NCBI RefSeq assembly: GCF_039543825.1
Contig: NZ_BAABKM010000002.1
Coordinates: 2,264,133-2,328,132, forward strand
Direction of reading: 5' to 3'
Origin: Nocardioides conyzicola
GTDB lineage: Bacteria; Actinomycetota; Actinomycetes; Propionibacteriales; Nocardioidaceae
DNA length: 64,000 nt
This document shows positions 52,236-60,346 of the stretch, one piece after another. Numbering within the stretch: the first letter of the stretch is position 1; every line of letters starts with the position of its first letter. The notes beneath the pieces were generated by a model that worked only from the letters and a program-made list of their open reading frames with translations, was not told the origin of the DNA and made no database searches. Both the position numbers and the translations under genes were made by a program.

Positions 52236-55200
52236 CCCGACGCACCCGCCTCGACGACCTCACCTCCCTCGCGGTGCCGTCGCAGCCGGCGCTCTCGCCC
52301 GACGGCAACCGCGTCGTCTACGTGCTGCGCACGCTCGACGTCGCCGAGGACCGCAACGTCGACCAGCTCTGGACCGTGCCGGCGGCCGGCGGCACCGCCC
52401 GTCGACTCACGACCGGCACCACGGACACCGCGCCCGCCTGGTCGCCGGACGGCTCGCGGCTCGCCTTCCTGCGCGACGGCCAGGTGCACCTCCTCGCGGC
52501 CGACGGCGGCGAGGCGGAGCAGGTCACCGACCTCGCGCTCGGCGCCGGTGCCCCGGTCTGGAGCCCCTCCGGCGACCGGATCGCCTTCACCTCCCCGGTC
52601 GACCCCACCGACGGCACCGGACCGCTGGTGACGACGGGCGTGGACTACCAGGCCGACATGGCCGGCATGTTCGGGGCGGTCCGCAACCAGCTGCACCTGC
52701 TCGACGTCGCCTCGGGCGACTGCCGCCGGCTCACCGACGGCGACCACGCCGGCCAGCCGGCCTGGTCGCCCGATGGCAGCACGCTGGCCTTCACCCGCAG
52801 GGTCGGCGCGGACAGCGACCTCACCTTCCGCACGGCGGTCCACCTCCTCGACGTGACCGACGCCAAGGCCGAGCCGCGCGTCGTCGCCCTCGAGGACGGC
52901 ATCGCCGGCACCGTGTCGTACGCCGCCGACGGCCGCAGCCTGCTCGTCGTCGGTCACCCCACGCTCTCCCTGGGCCACGCCCACCTGCTGCGCGTCCCGC
53001 TCGACGGCGGCGACCCGGTCGACGTCGCGGTCCACCTGGACCGCAACGTGATGCCCGGCGGCCCGGCGTACCCCGGCGCCCGTCCGGTCGAGACCGCCGA
53101 CGGCCGCCTGCTCTTCGCGATCCGCGACCGCGGCTGCTCCCACCTGTGGGACGAGCAGGGCCCGGTCCTCGCCGGCGCCGGCCGCGTCGTCTCCGGTCTC
53201 TCCGTCGCCGGCGGCACCGCCGTCGTCGCGCTCGCCACGCCCACGTCGTACGGCGAGATCGTCGCGCTCGACCTCGCCTCCGGCGCCGAGACCGTGCTGA
53301 CCGACCATGGCAACCACGACCTCGAGCTGTTCGTGCCCGAGGAGCGGACCTTCACGATCTCCGACGGCACCGAGGTGCAGGCCTGGCTGGTCCGCGACCC
53401 CGAGCGTCCGGGTCCGCTGCCGCTGCTGCTCGACGTGCACGGCGGACCGCACAACGCCTGGAACGCCGCCGCCGACGAGATGCACTTCTACCACCAGGAG
53501 CTGGCCGCGAAGGGTTGGGCGGTGCTGTTGGTCAACCCCCGCGGCAGCGACGGCTACGGCGAGGCGTTCTACGACGGCGTCCAGGGCGCGTGGGGCGTCG
53601 CGGACCACCTCGACTTCCTGGAGCCGATCGACGCGCTGGTCGCCGAGGGCATCGCCGACGCCGACCGGCTGGCGGTCACCGGCTACAGCTACGGCGGCTT
53701 CATGACCGCCTGGCTGACCGCCCACGACGACCGGTTCAAGGCCGGCGTCGCCGGCGGCATCGTCTGCGACCTGGTGAGCGAGTACGGCGCCAGCGACGAC
53801 GGCGCGATGATGGGCCGCTACGAGCTCGGCGGCACTCCCTGGGACCACGCGGAGGCGTACGCCGCGATGTCGCCGATCACCCGCGTCGGCCGGGTGACGA
53901 CCCCGACGCTCGTGCTGCACGGCAAGGACGACCTGACCTGCCCGGTCGGCCAGGCCCAGCAGTGGCACACCTCGCTGCGCGACCTCGGCGTCCCGACCGA
54001 GCTGGTGCTCTACCCGGGTGCCTCCCACGTCTTCATCCTGCTCGGCCCGCCCTCGCAGCGGCTCGACTACGCCCGCCGCGTGGTCGACTGGGTCGAGAGG
54101 TACGCCGTGCGCGGCGGTCGTCCGCGCCTCGACCTGGCCCACTGGCAGCGCCGGCTCGAGGTCCTGGCGGAGAAGCACCACGTTCCCGGTGCGCAGGTCG
54201 GTGTCCTCGACGGGGACGAGCTCGTCGAGGCGGCGTACGGCGTCCTCAACAAGCGGACCGGCCAGCCGGTCACCACCGACTCGGTCTTCCAGATCGGCTC
54301 GATCAGCAAGGTGTGGACGGCGACCGTCGTGATGCAGCTGATCGACGAGGGCAGGCTCGCGCTCGACACGCCGGTGAACGAGATCATCCCCGAGCTCCAG
54401 CTGTCCGACCCGGACGTCACCAAGCGGCTGACGGTCTGGCACCTGCTGACCCACACCAGCGGCATCGACGGCGACGTCTTCACCGACACCGGCCGCGGTG
54501 ACGACGCGCTGGAGAAGTACACCGAGCTGCTGGCCGACGTCGCCCAGAACCACCCGCTCGGCGCCACCTGGTCCTACTGCAACTCCGGGTGGTCGCTGCT
54601 CGGCCGCGTGATCGAGAAGCTCACCGACCAGACCTGGGACCAGGCGATGAAGGAGCGGCTGTTCACGCCCCTCGGCCTGGACCACACCGTCACCCTGGCC
54701 GAGGAGGCCATCCTCTTCGCCGCTGCCGTCGGGCACGTCGACGCCGACGGGGAGCAGGTCCCCACGCCGGTGTGGGACCTGCCCCGCTCGGTAGGCCCCG
54801 CGGGCCTGATCAAGTCGACGGTCCGCGACGTGCTCGGCTTCGCCCAGCTGCACCTCTCCGGTGGGCGCGCGGCCGACGGCACGCAGGTGCTCTCGCCGGA
54901 GTCGACCGAGGCGATGACGCGCCACGAGGCCGACCTGCCGGACAAGTTCATCCTCGGTGACTCGTGGGGCCTGGGCTGGATCCGGTTCGGCTGGGACGGC
55001 GAGCGCCTGATCGGCCACGACGGCAACACGCTCGGCCAGGCGGGGTTCCTGCGACTGCTGCCCGGGCAGGACGTCGCCGTGGCGCTGCTGACCAACGGCG
55101 GCAACACGCGCGACCTCTACGAGGAGCTCTACCGCGAGATCTTCCGCGAGGTCGCGGGCGTCGAGATGTCCACGCCGTTCGCGCCGCCGGCCGATCCGGT

Positions 55201-55492
55201 CGACGTCGACGTCACGCCCCACGTCGGCACCTACGCGCGCTCCTCGGTGCGCATGGAGGTGCTCGCGCCGGAGGGTGGTGACGGGCCGCGGCTGCGCACC
55301 ACGCTCCTCGGACCGCTGGCGGAGATGGTCCCTGACCCGGTCGACGAGTACCCGATGGTGCCGGTCGGTCCCGCGCTCTTCGCCGTCCGGCCGCCAGGTG
55401 CCGACACCTGGGCGCCGGTGACCTTCTACGAGCTGCCGACCGGGGAGCGCTACGTGCACTTCGGTGTGCGGGCCACCCCGAAGGTGGACTGA
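52232..55492 (+). CDS. Fusion of S9 peptidase and S12 serine hydrolase
   Basis: The 1086-aa polypeptide has an N-terminal WD40-like propeller (1-370), an S9C acylaminoacyl-peptidase-like domain (about 375-625) and a C-terminal S12 domain (about 640-1086). S9 residues are LLLDVHGGPHNAWN, Ser486 in TGYSYGGF, an acid in HGKDDLTCPVG and His599. S12 residues are S690-I-S-K693, Y782-C-N784 and the HDGNTLGQ loop. Both active sites look intact. It is the downstream relative of the S12 gene at 45512 and couples to the M20 gene (TGATG). It likely combines two steps of peptide breakdown in one chain. Confidence 0.9.
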   Translation: MTRRTRLDDLTSLAVPSQPALSPDGNRVVYVLRTLDVAEDRNVDQLWTVPAAGGTARRLTTGTTDTAPAWSPDGSRLAFLRDGQVHLLAADGGEAEQVTDLALGAGAPVWSPSGDRIAFTSPVDPTDGTGPLVTTGVDYQADMAGMFGAVRNQLHLLDVASGDCRRLTDGDHAGQPAWSPDGSTLAFTRRVGADSDLTFRTAVHLLDVTDAKAEPRVVALEDGIAGTVSYAADGRSLLVVGHPTLSLGHAHLLRVPLDGGDPVDVAVHLDRNVMPGGPAYPGARPVETADGRLLFAIRDRGCSHLWDEQGPVLAGAGRVVSGLSVAGGTAVVALATPTSYGEIVALDLASGAETVLTDHGNHDLELFVPEERTFTISDGTEVQAWLVRDPERPGPLPLLLDVHGGPHNAWNAAADEMHFYHQELAAKGWAVLLVNPRGSDGYGEAFYDGVQGAWGVADHLDFLEPIDALVAEGIADADRLAVTGYSYGGFMTAWLTAHDDRFKAGVAGGIVCDLVSEYGASDDGAMMGRYELGGTPWDHAEAYAAMSPITRVGRVTTPTLVLHGKDDLTCPVGQAQQWHTSLRDLGVPTELVLYPGASHVFILLGPPSQRLDYARRVVDWVERYAVRGGRPRLDLAHWQRRLEVLAEKHHVPGAQVGVLDGDELVEAAYGVLNKRTGQPVTTDSVFQIGSISKVWTATVVMQLIDEGRLALDTPVNEIIPELQLSDPDVTKRLTVWHLLTHTSGIDGDVFTDTGRGDDALEKYTELLADVAQNHPLGATWSYCNSGWSLLGRVIEKLTDQTWDQAMKERLFTPLGLDHTVTLAEEAILFAAAVGHVDADGEQVPTPVWDLPRSVGPAGLIKSTVRDVLGFAQLHLSGGRAADGTQVLSPESTEAMTRHEADLPDKFILGDSWGLGWIRFGWDGERLIGHDGNTLGQAGFLRLLPGQDVAVALLTNGGNTRDLYEELYREIFREVAGVEMSTPFAPPADPVDVDVTPHVGTYARSSVRMEVLAPEGGDGPRLRTTLLGPLAEMVPDPVDEYPMVPVGPALFAVRPPGADTWAPVTFYELPTGERYVHFGVRATPKVD

Positions 55493-56628
55493 TGGAGCTC
55501 GCCCCTTCGTTGACAGAGATGCTCGACGACATCCGCGAGCTCATCGAGTGCGAGTCGCCCTCGGCCGACCTCGCGGCCGTCGCCCGGTCCGCCGACGTGG
55601 TCGCCCGCGTCGGTGAGCGCCGCCTCGGCGTCGCGCCCGAGCGGATCGTCCTGGACGGCCGCACCCACCTGCGCTGGCGGCTCGGCAGCGGCACGTCACG
55701 GGTGCTGGTGCTCGGCCACCACGACACCGTCTGGCCCCTCGGCTCCCTGGCCACCCACCCGTGCACCGTCGAGGACGGCGTGCTCCGCGGGCCCGGGTGC
55801 TTCGACATGCTGGCCGGTCTGGTGATGGCGTTCCACGCCCTGACCGGCCTGGACGGCGTCACGCTGCTCGTCACCGGCGACGAGGAGCTCGGCTCGCCGA
55901 GCTCGAGGGAGCTGATCGAGGAGGAGGCCCGGCTCGCCGAGGCCGCGCTGGTCCTGGAGGCCTCCGCCGACGGCGGCGCCCTCAAGACCGAGCGCAAGGG
56001 CGTCTCCCTGTACGACGTCCGCGCCGTCGGCCGCGCCGCGCACGCCGGCCTCGAGCCCGAGGCCGGGGTCAATGCGACCGTCGAGCTCGCCCACCAGGCG
56101 ATCGTCGTCGCGGGGCTCGGTCGCCCCGAGCTCGGCACGACCGTCACGCCGACGGCGAGCCGGTCCGGCACCACGACCAACACCGTCCCGGCCGAGGGGT
56201 CGTTCTCCGTCGACGTACGGGTGCGCACCCTCGAGGAGCAGGACCGGGTGGACGCGGCGATGCGCGGCCTCCGGCCCGTGCTGCCGGGTGCGGTGCTCGA
56301 GGTCACCGGCGGACCGAACCGCCCGCCGCTCGAGGCAGCGGCGTCTGCCGCGCTGTTCGACCGGGTGCGCGGCCTCGCCGTACATCTGGACCTGGCGGAG
56401 CCGACCGCCGCGGCCGTCGGTGGCGCGTCCGACGGCAACTTCACCGCCGGCGTCGGCACCCCCACGCTCGACGGCCTCGGCGCCGTCGGCGGCGGGGCGC
56501 ACGCCGACGACGAGCACGTGCTCGTGGACGAGCTGCCCGGGCGGACGGCGTTGCTCGCCGCCCTGGTGGCCGACCTGCTGGCGCAGCCGACGAACCCGGT
56601 CCTCACGGCTGGTGCGGCCCGACGATGA
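55492..56628 (+). CDS. M20-family deacylase/carboxypeptidase (G2-like)
   Basis: The 378-aa metallohydrolase shows VLVLGHHDTVWP, GPGCFDMLAG and LVTGDEELGS, with an LLEASADGG-type region and a dimerisation domain (GRAAHAGLEPEAGVNA). It resembles carboxypeptidase G2/desuccinylase-like members. Next to an N-acylamino-acid racemase it is best read as the N-acyl-L-amino acid deacylase, but a carboxypeptidase is possible. It overlaps its neighbours by 1 and 4 bp. Confidence 0.85.
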   Translation: MELAPSLTEMLDDIRELIECESPSADLAAVARSADVVARVGERRLGVAPERIVLDGRTHLRWRLGSGTSRVLVLGHHDTVWPLGSLATHPCTVEDGVLRGPGCFDMLAGLVMAFHALTGLDGVTLLVTGDEELGSPSSRELIEEEARLAEAALVLEASADGGALKTERKGVSLYDVRAVGRAAHAGLEPEAGVNATVELAHQAIVVAGLGRPELGTTVTPTASRSGTTTNTVPAEGSFSVDVRVRTLEEQDRVDAAMRGLRPVLPGAVLEVTGGPNRPPLEAAASAALFDRVRGLAVHLDLAEPTAAAVGGASDGNFTAGVGTPTLDGLGAVGGGAHADDEHVLVDELPGRTALLAALVADLLAQPTNPVLTAGAARR

Positions 56629-57530
56629 CGACCCCGGAGGACCTCAGCAGCATGGTAGGCGTGACGAACCTGACGAGCGTTGACACGGATCTGGACGAGG
56701 CGGTCCAGGCCGCCGATGCGGCCGCGCTGGCGGCCGGGGTGTCCGTCCGCGAGGTCTCGGAGCTCGCCGAGCTGGCGGCCGTCGTCGACCTCTACGCGGG
56801 CATCTGGGGGCGCGACGCGAACCCGCCGATGACGCTGGAGCTCCTGCGTGCGTTCACCAAGGCCGGCAACTACGTCGGCGGCGCGTTCGAGGACGGCCGG
56901 CTCGTCGGTGCCTGCGTCGGCTTCTTCCACGCCCCGTCCGAGGACGCGCTGCACAGCCACATCGCGGGCGTGTCCGGCGACGTGCTCGGGCGCCACGTCG
57001 GCTTCGCCCTCAAGCTCCACCAGCGCGCCTGGGCGATGCTGCGCGGCGTCGCGGACATCGCCTGGACCTTCGACCCGTTGGTGAGCCGCAACGCCTGGTT
57101 CAACCTGGTCAAGCTCGCGGCCCACCCGGTCGAGTACCTGCCGAACTTCTACGGCGCCATGGCCGACACCATCAACGGCGACGACGACTCCGACCGGCTG
57201 CTCGTGCGCTGGAGCCTGCGCGACCCGGCCGTCGTCGCCGCGTGCGCCGGGAGCACCTCGCCGGCGCTGGTCGCCGAGGAGCTCTCGGCGGGGGCCGTCG
57301 TCGCGCTCGGCATCGGCGCCGACGGCGGCCCCGAGCCCGGGCCGCTGGACGGGCGGACCAGCCTGGTCGCCGTACCTCCCGACATCAGCGCCCTGCGGGC
57401 CGCCGACCCGGCGCTCGCGCAGAAGTGGCGGCTGGCCGTCCGCGAGGCGCTCTTCGCGCTGCTCGCGGACGGGGCCCGGATCGCGGGCTTCGACCGGTCC
57501 GGCTGGTACGTCGTGAGGAGGGACGCGTGA
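56625..57530 (+). CDS. GNAT-family N-acyltransferase (COG3375-like)
   Basis: The 301-aa protein has a GNAT core (AAVVDLYAGIWGRDANPP, FEDGRLVGACVGFFHAP, then LKLHQRAWAMLRGVADIAWTFDPL and NAWFNLVKLAAHPVEYLPNFYG). Such larger GNATs occur with N-acylamino-acid racemases, where an N-succinyltransferase acylates D-amino acids. The acyl donor is not visible here. ATG 56625 overlaps the M20 stop (ATGA); ATG 56652 is an alternative. It ends with GTGA into the racemase gene. Confidence 0.82.
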   Translation: MTTPEDLSSMVGVTNLTSVDTDLDEAVQAADAAALAAGVSVREVSELAELAAVVDLYAGIWGRDANPPMTLELLRAFTKAGNYVGGAFEDGRLVGACVGFFHAPSEDALHSHIAGVSGDVLGRHVGFALKLHQRAWAMLRGVADIAWTFDPLVSRNAWFNLVKLAAHPVEYLPNFYGAMADTINGDDDSDRLLVRWSLRDPAVVAACAGSTSPALVAEELSAGAVVALGIGADGGPEPGPLDGRTSLVAVPPDISALRAADPALAQKWRLAVREALFALLADGARIAGFDRSGWYVVRRDA

Positions 57531-58633
57531 AGCTCGAGGGAGTGGAGCTGCGCCGGGTGTCGATGCCGCTGGTGTCGCCGTTCCGGACGTCGTTCGGGAC
57601 GCAGACCGCTCGGGAGCTGATCCTCCTGCGCGTGGTCACCGACGAGGGCGAGGGCTGGGGTGAGTGCGTCGCGATGGCGGACCCGCTCTACTCCTCGGAG
57701 TACAACGACGGCGCCGCCGACGTGCTGCGCCGCTTCCTGGTGCCCGCCCTGGCGGCCTCCGGACCCCTTGACGCGCACGCGGTGGCGACGGTGCTGGAGC
57801 CGTTCAAGGGCCACCGGATGGCGAAGTCCGCGCTGGAGATGGGCGTCCTCGACGCCGAGCTCCGGGCCCAGGGGAAGTCCTTCGGCAGCGAGCTCGGCGC
57901 CGTCCACGACCGGGTGCCGTGCGGCGTCTCGGTCGGGATCATGGACAGCATCCCGGCGCTGCTCGACGCGGTCGGCGGGTACCTCGACGAGGGCTACCTC
58001 CGGATCAAGCTCAAGATCGAGCCCGGCTGGGACGTCGAGCCGGTGCGCGCGGTCCGGGAGACGTACGGCGACGACGTCCTGCTGCAGGTGGACGCCAACA
58101 CGGCGTACACGCTCGCCGACGCCGAGCTGCTCGCGGGCCTGGATCCCTTCGACCTGCTGCTGATCGAGCAGCCGCTGGACGAGGAGGACGTGCTCGGGCA
58201 CGCCGACCTGGCCCAGCTGATCGCCACGCCCGTCTGCCTCGACGAGTCGATCGTGTCGGCGCAGTCCGCCGTCGCGGCGATCCGGCTCGGCGCCTGCGCG
58301 ATCGTCAACATCAAGCCGGGCCGCGTCGGCGGCTACCTGGAGGCCAAGCGGATCCACGACGTCTGCGTCGAGGCCGGCGTCCCGGTGTGGTGCGGCGGGA
58401 TGCTCGAGACCGGGCTCGGCCGCGCGGCGAACGTCGCCCTGGCCGCCCTGCCGGGCTTCACCCTGCCCGGAGACACCTCGGGCTCGGGTCGCTACTACCA
58501 CCGCGACATCACGACGCCGTTCGTGCTCGACGACGGGCACCTCACGGTCCCCACGGGTCCGGGTCTCGGCGTGGCTCCGCTGGAGGACGCCCTGGCCGAG
58601 GTGACCACGTCGACCGAATGGCTGACCGCCTGA
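57527..58633 (+). CDS. N-acylamino-acid racemase/o-succinylbenzoate synthase-type enolase-superfamily enzyme
   Basis: The 368-aa protein shows the complete active-site set: K161-x-K163 (RIKLKIEPG), metal ligands Asp189 (VDANTAY), Glu214 (LIEQPL) and Asp239 (CLDESI), and the opposite base Lys263 (NIKPGR). These positions and the length agree with what I know of the Amycolatopsis NAAAR/OSBS enzyme. No menaquinone genes are near, so racemisation of N-acyl (probably N-succinyl) amino acids fits the context. GTG 57527 overlaps the GNAT stop; GAGGAGGG precedes it. Confidence 0.92.
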   Translation: MKLEGVELRRVSMPLVSPFRTSFGTQTARELILLRVVTDEGEGWGECVAMADPLYSSEYNDGAADVLRRFLVPALAASGPLDAHAVATVLEPFKGHRMAKSALEMGVLDAELRAQGKSFGSELGAVHDRVPCGVSVGIMDSIPALLDAVGGYLDEGYLRIKLKIEPGWDVEPVRAVRETYGDDVLLQVDANTAYTLADAELLAGLDPFDLLLIEQPLDEEDVLGHADLAQLIATPVCLDESIVSAQSAVAAIRLGACAIVNIKPGRVGGYLEAKRIHDVCVEAGVPVWCGGMLETGLGRAANVALAALPGFTLPGDTSGSGRYYHRDITTPFVLDDGHLTVPTGPGLGVAPLEDALAEVTTSTEWLTA

Positions 58634-58640
58634 CCGGTCG

Positions 58641-58646
58641 TAGGCT
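58641..58646 (+). promoter_or_regulatory. Candidate -10 box (TAGGCT), PucR gene
   Basis: TAGGCT lies 9 nt before ATG 58656, directly after the operon end. The regulator probably has its own promoter. Confidence 0.4.
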
Positions 58647-58655
58647 GTCGCCGCC

Positions 58656-60287
58656 ATGAACCCGGTCCCGACCTCACGCCCACGCGCCGGTCTCGCCCGC
58701 GTCCTGGACGACCTCGGCGCCACCCTGCTCGACCTCGTGCACGGCGACGCCGAGCGCACCGACGAGATCGGCGGGGTGGTCATCCACGACCCCGTCGACG
58801 TCCCCGTGCTGCCGCCCGACGCGCTGGTGCTCGGCGTCGGGGTCGACGATCCCGACCAGGTCGTCGCCCTGCTGGAGGTCCTCGGCGCCGCCGGTGCCGC
58901 CGGACTGGTGCTCCGGGCGCCGGTCCAGGTGACCCCCGAGGTCCGCGCGGCCGCGGACGCCGCCGGAGTCGCGCTGCTCGGCCTGAGCCGGGGCGCCCCG
59001 TGGGCCCACCTCGCCGCGATGCTGCGCTCGCTGCTCGCGGAGGGCGACGTCCGGGTGGCCGACGAGGAGACGCTGGGTGGGCTGCCCTCGGGCGACCTCT
59101 TCGCGGTCGCCAACGCGATCGCGTCGCTCCTCGACGCCCCGATCACCATCGAGGACCGCAGCTCCCGCGTGCTCGCCTTCTCCGGCCGTCAGGACGAGGC
59201 CGACCCCTCACGCGTCGAGACGATCCTGGGCCGGCAGGTGCCCGAGCGCTACGCCCGGATCCTCAACGAGCGCGGGGTCTTCGGCGAGCTCTACCGCACC
59301 GACCAGCCGGTCTTCATCAGCCCGGCCGACGACCAGAGCGCCTTCTCGATGCCCCGCGTCGCGATCGCCGTCCGCGCCGGTGACGAGGTGCTCGGCTCCA
59401 TCTGGGCCGCCGTGTCGGGCCCGCTGAGCGCCGAGCGCACGGAGTCGCTCGTGGACGCCGCCAAGCTCGTCGCCCTCCACCTGCTCCGGGTCCGCGCCGG
59501 TGCCGACGTACGCCGACGGGTGCGCGCCGACCTGGTCAGCTCGGTCTTCGAGGGCGGCAGCGGCGCCCGGGAGGCGCTCGAGCGGCTCCGGCTGCGGGAC
59601 ACGTCGCTCGTCGTCTTCGGGGTCACCCTGGCCGGCCACGAGTCGGTGGCGGACGCCTCCACGGCCCACGAGCTGCAGCGGCTCGCCGACGCGTTCGCCC
59701 TCCACCTCAACGCCGTCAACCCGCGGTCGGCGGCCGCGCTGCTCGGCGGCGTCGTCTACGGCCTGGCGGCGTCGAGCGGCACCGTCGACGAGAGCGAGCA
59801 GCGCGCCGTCCAGCTCGCCACCGACTTCCTGGACCGGATCGGTGACCGCTCGCAGGCCGTGGTCGCCGTGGGTGGCGCTGCCACGACCGTCGGCGAGATC
59901 GTCGAGGCGCGGATCGCGACCGACCGCATCCTGCGGGTCGTGCGCGAACGCCCAGTGGGCAAGCAGGTTGTGCGGCTGGCCGACATCCAGACCGATGCGC
60001 TCCTCCTCGAGCTGCGCGACCTCGCGGCGGCCCGCAGCGAGCGGCCCACCGGTCCGCTCGGCCGCCTCATCCAGTACGACCGTGACCACCAGGCCCACCT
60101 GGTCGACACCCTGCACGCCTGGCTGGATGCGTTCGGCGACGTGGCCCAGGCAGCGGAGACGCTCTACGTGCACCCCAACACGTTCCGCTACCGCCTCCGG
60201 CGGGTCACCGAGGTCGGCCAGCTCGACCTGCGCGACCCGCGGCAGCGGTTCGCGGTGATGCTCCAGCTCGCCGTCCTGGGCGACTGA
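58656..60287 (+). CDS. PucR-family transcriptional regulator
   Basis: The 543-aa protein has an N-terminal PucR-like sensor segment (10-125), a GAF-like region (about 145-270, FAVANAIASLLDAPITIEDR), a GGDEF_2-like central domain and a C-terminal PucR HTH_30 (LHAWLDAFGDVAQAAETLYV, then HPNTFRYRLRRVTEV). PucR proteins usually activate catabolic genes in response to their substrate. It directly follows the peptide/racemase operon, so it is the likely regulator. Confidence 0.92.
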   Translation: MNPVPTSRPRAGLARVLDDLGATLLDLVHGDAERTDEIGGVVIHDPVDVPVLPPDALVLGVGVDDPDQVVALLEVLGAAGAAGLVLRAPVQVTPEVRAAADAAGVALLGLSRGAPWAHLAAMLRSLLAEGDVRVADEETLGGLPSGDLFAVANAIASLLDAPITIEDRSSRVLAFSGRQDEADPSRVETILGRQVPERYARILNERGVFGELYRTDQPVFISPADDQSAFSMPRVAIAVRAGDEVLGSIWAAVSGPLSAERTESLVDAAKLVALHLLRVRAGADVRRRVRADLVSSVFEGGSGAREALERLRLRDTSLVVFGVTLAGHESVADASTAHELQRLADAFALHLNAVNPRSAAALLGGVVYGLAASSGTVDESEQRAVQLATDFLDRIGDRSQAVVAVGGAATTVGEIVEARIATDRILRVVRERPVGKQVVRLADIQTDALLLELRDLAAARSERPTGPLGRLIQYDRDHQAHLVDTLHAWLDAFGDVAQAAETLYVHPNTFRYRLRRVTEVGQLDLRDPRQRFAVMLQLAVLGD

Positions 60288-60346
60288 CTCCTGCCACACT
60301 GGGCGCTCAGAGGCTCTCGGGCCGATCGTGGCTGGGAGGCCGCCGG

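Noticed and set aside
52178..55459. A 1093-codon minus-strand frame opposite the S9-S12 fusion gene
   Set aside because: It is a shadow of a well-supported gene, with low-complexity Asp/Arg/Val composition.
57527..58633. menC (o-succinylbenzoate synthase) for menaquinone synthesis
   Set aside because: The catalytic residues cannot separate OSBS from N-acylamino-acid racemase, but the operon lacks menaquinone genes and contains acyltransferase, deacylase and peptide importer.
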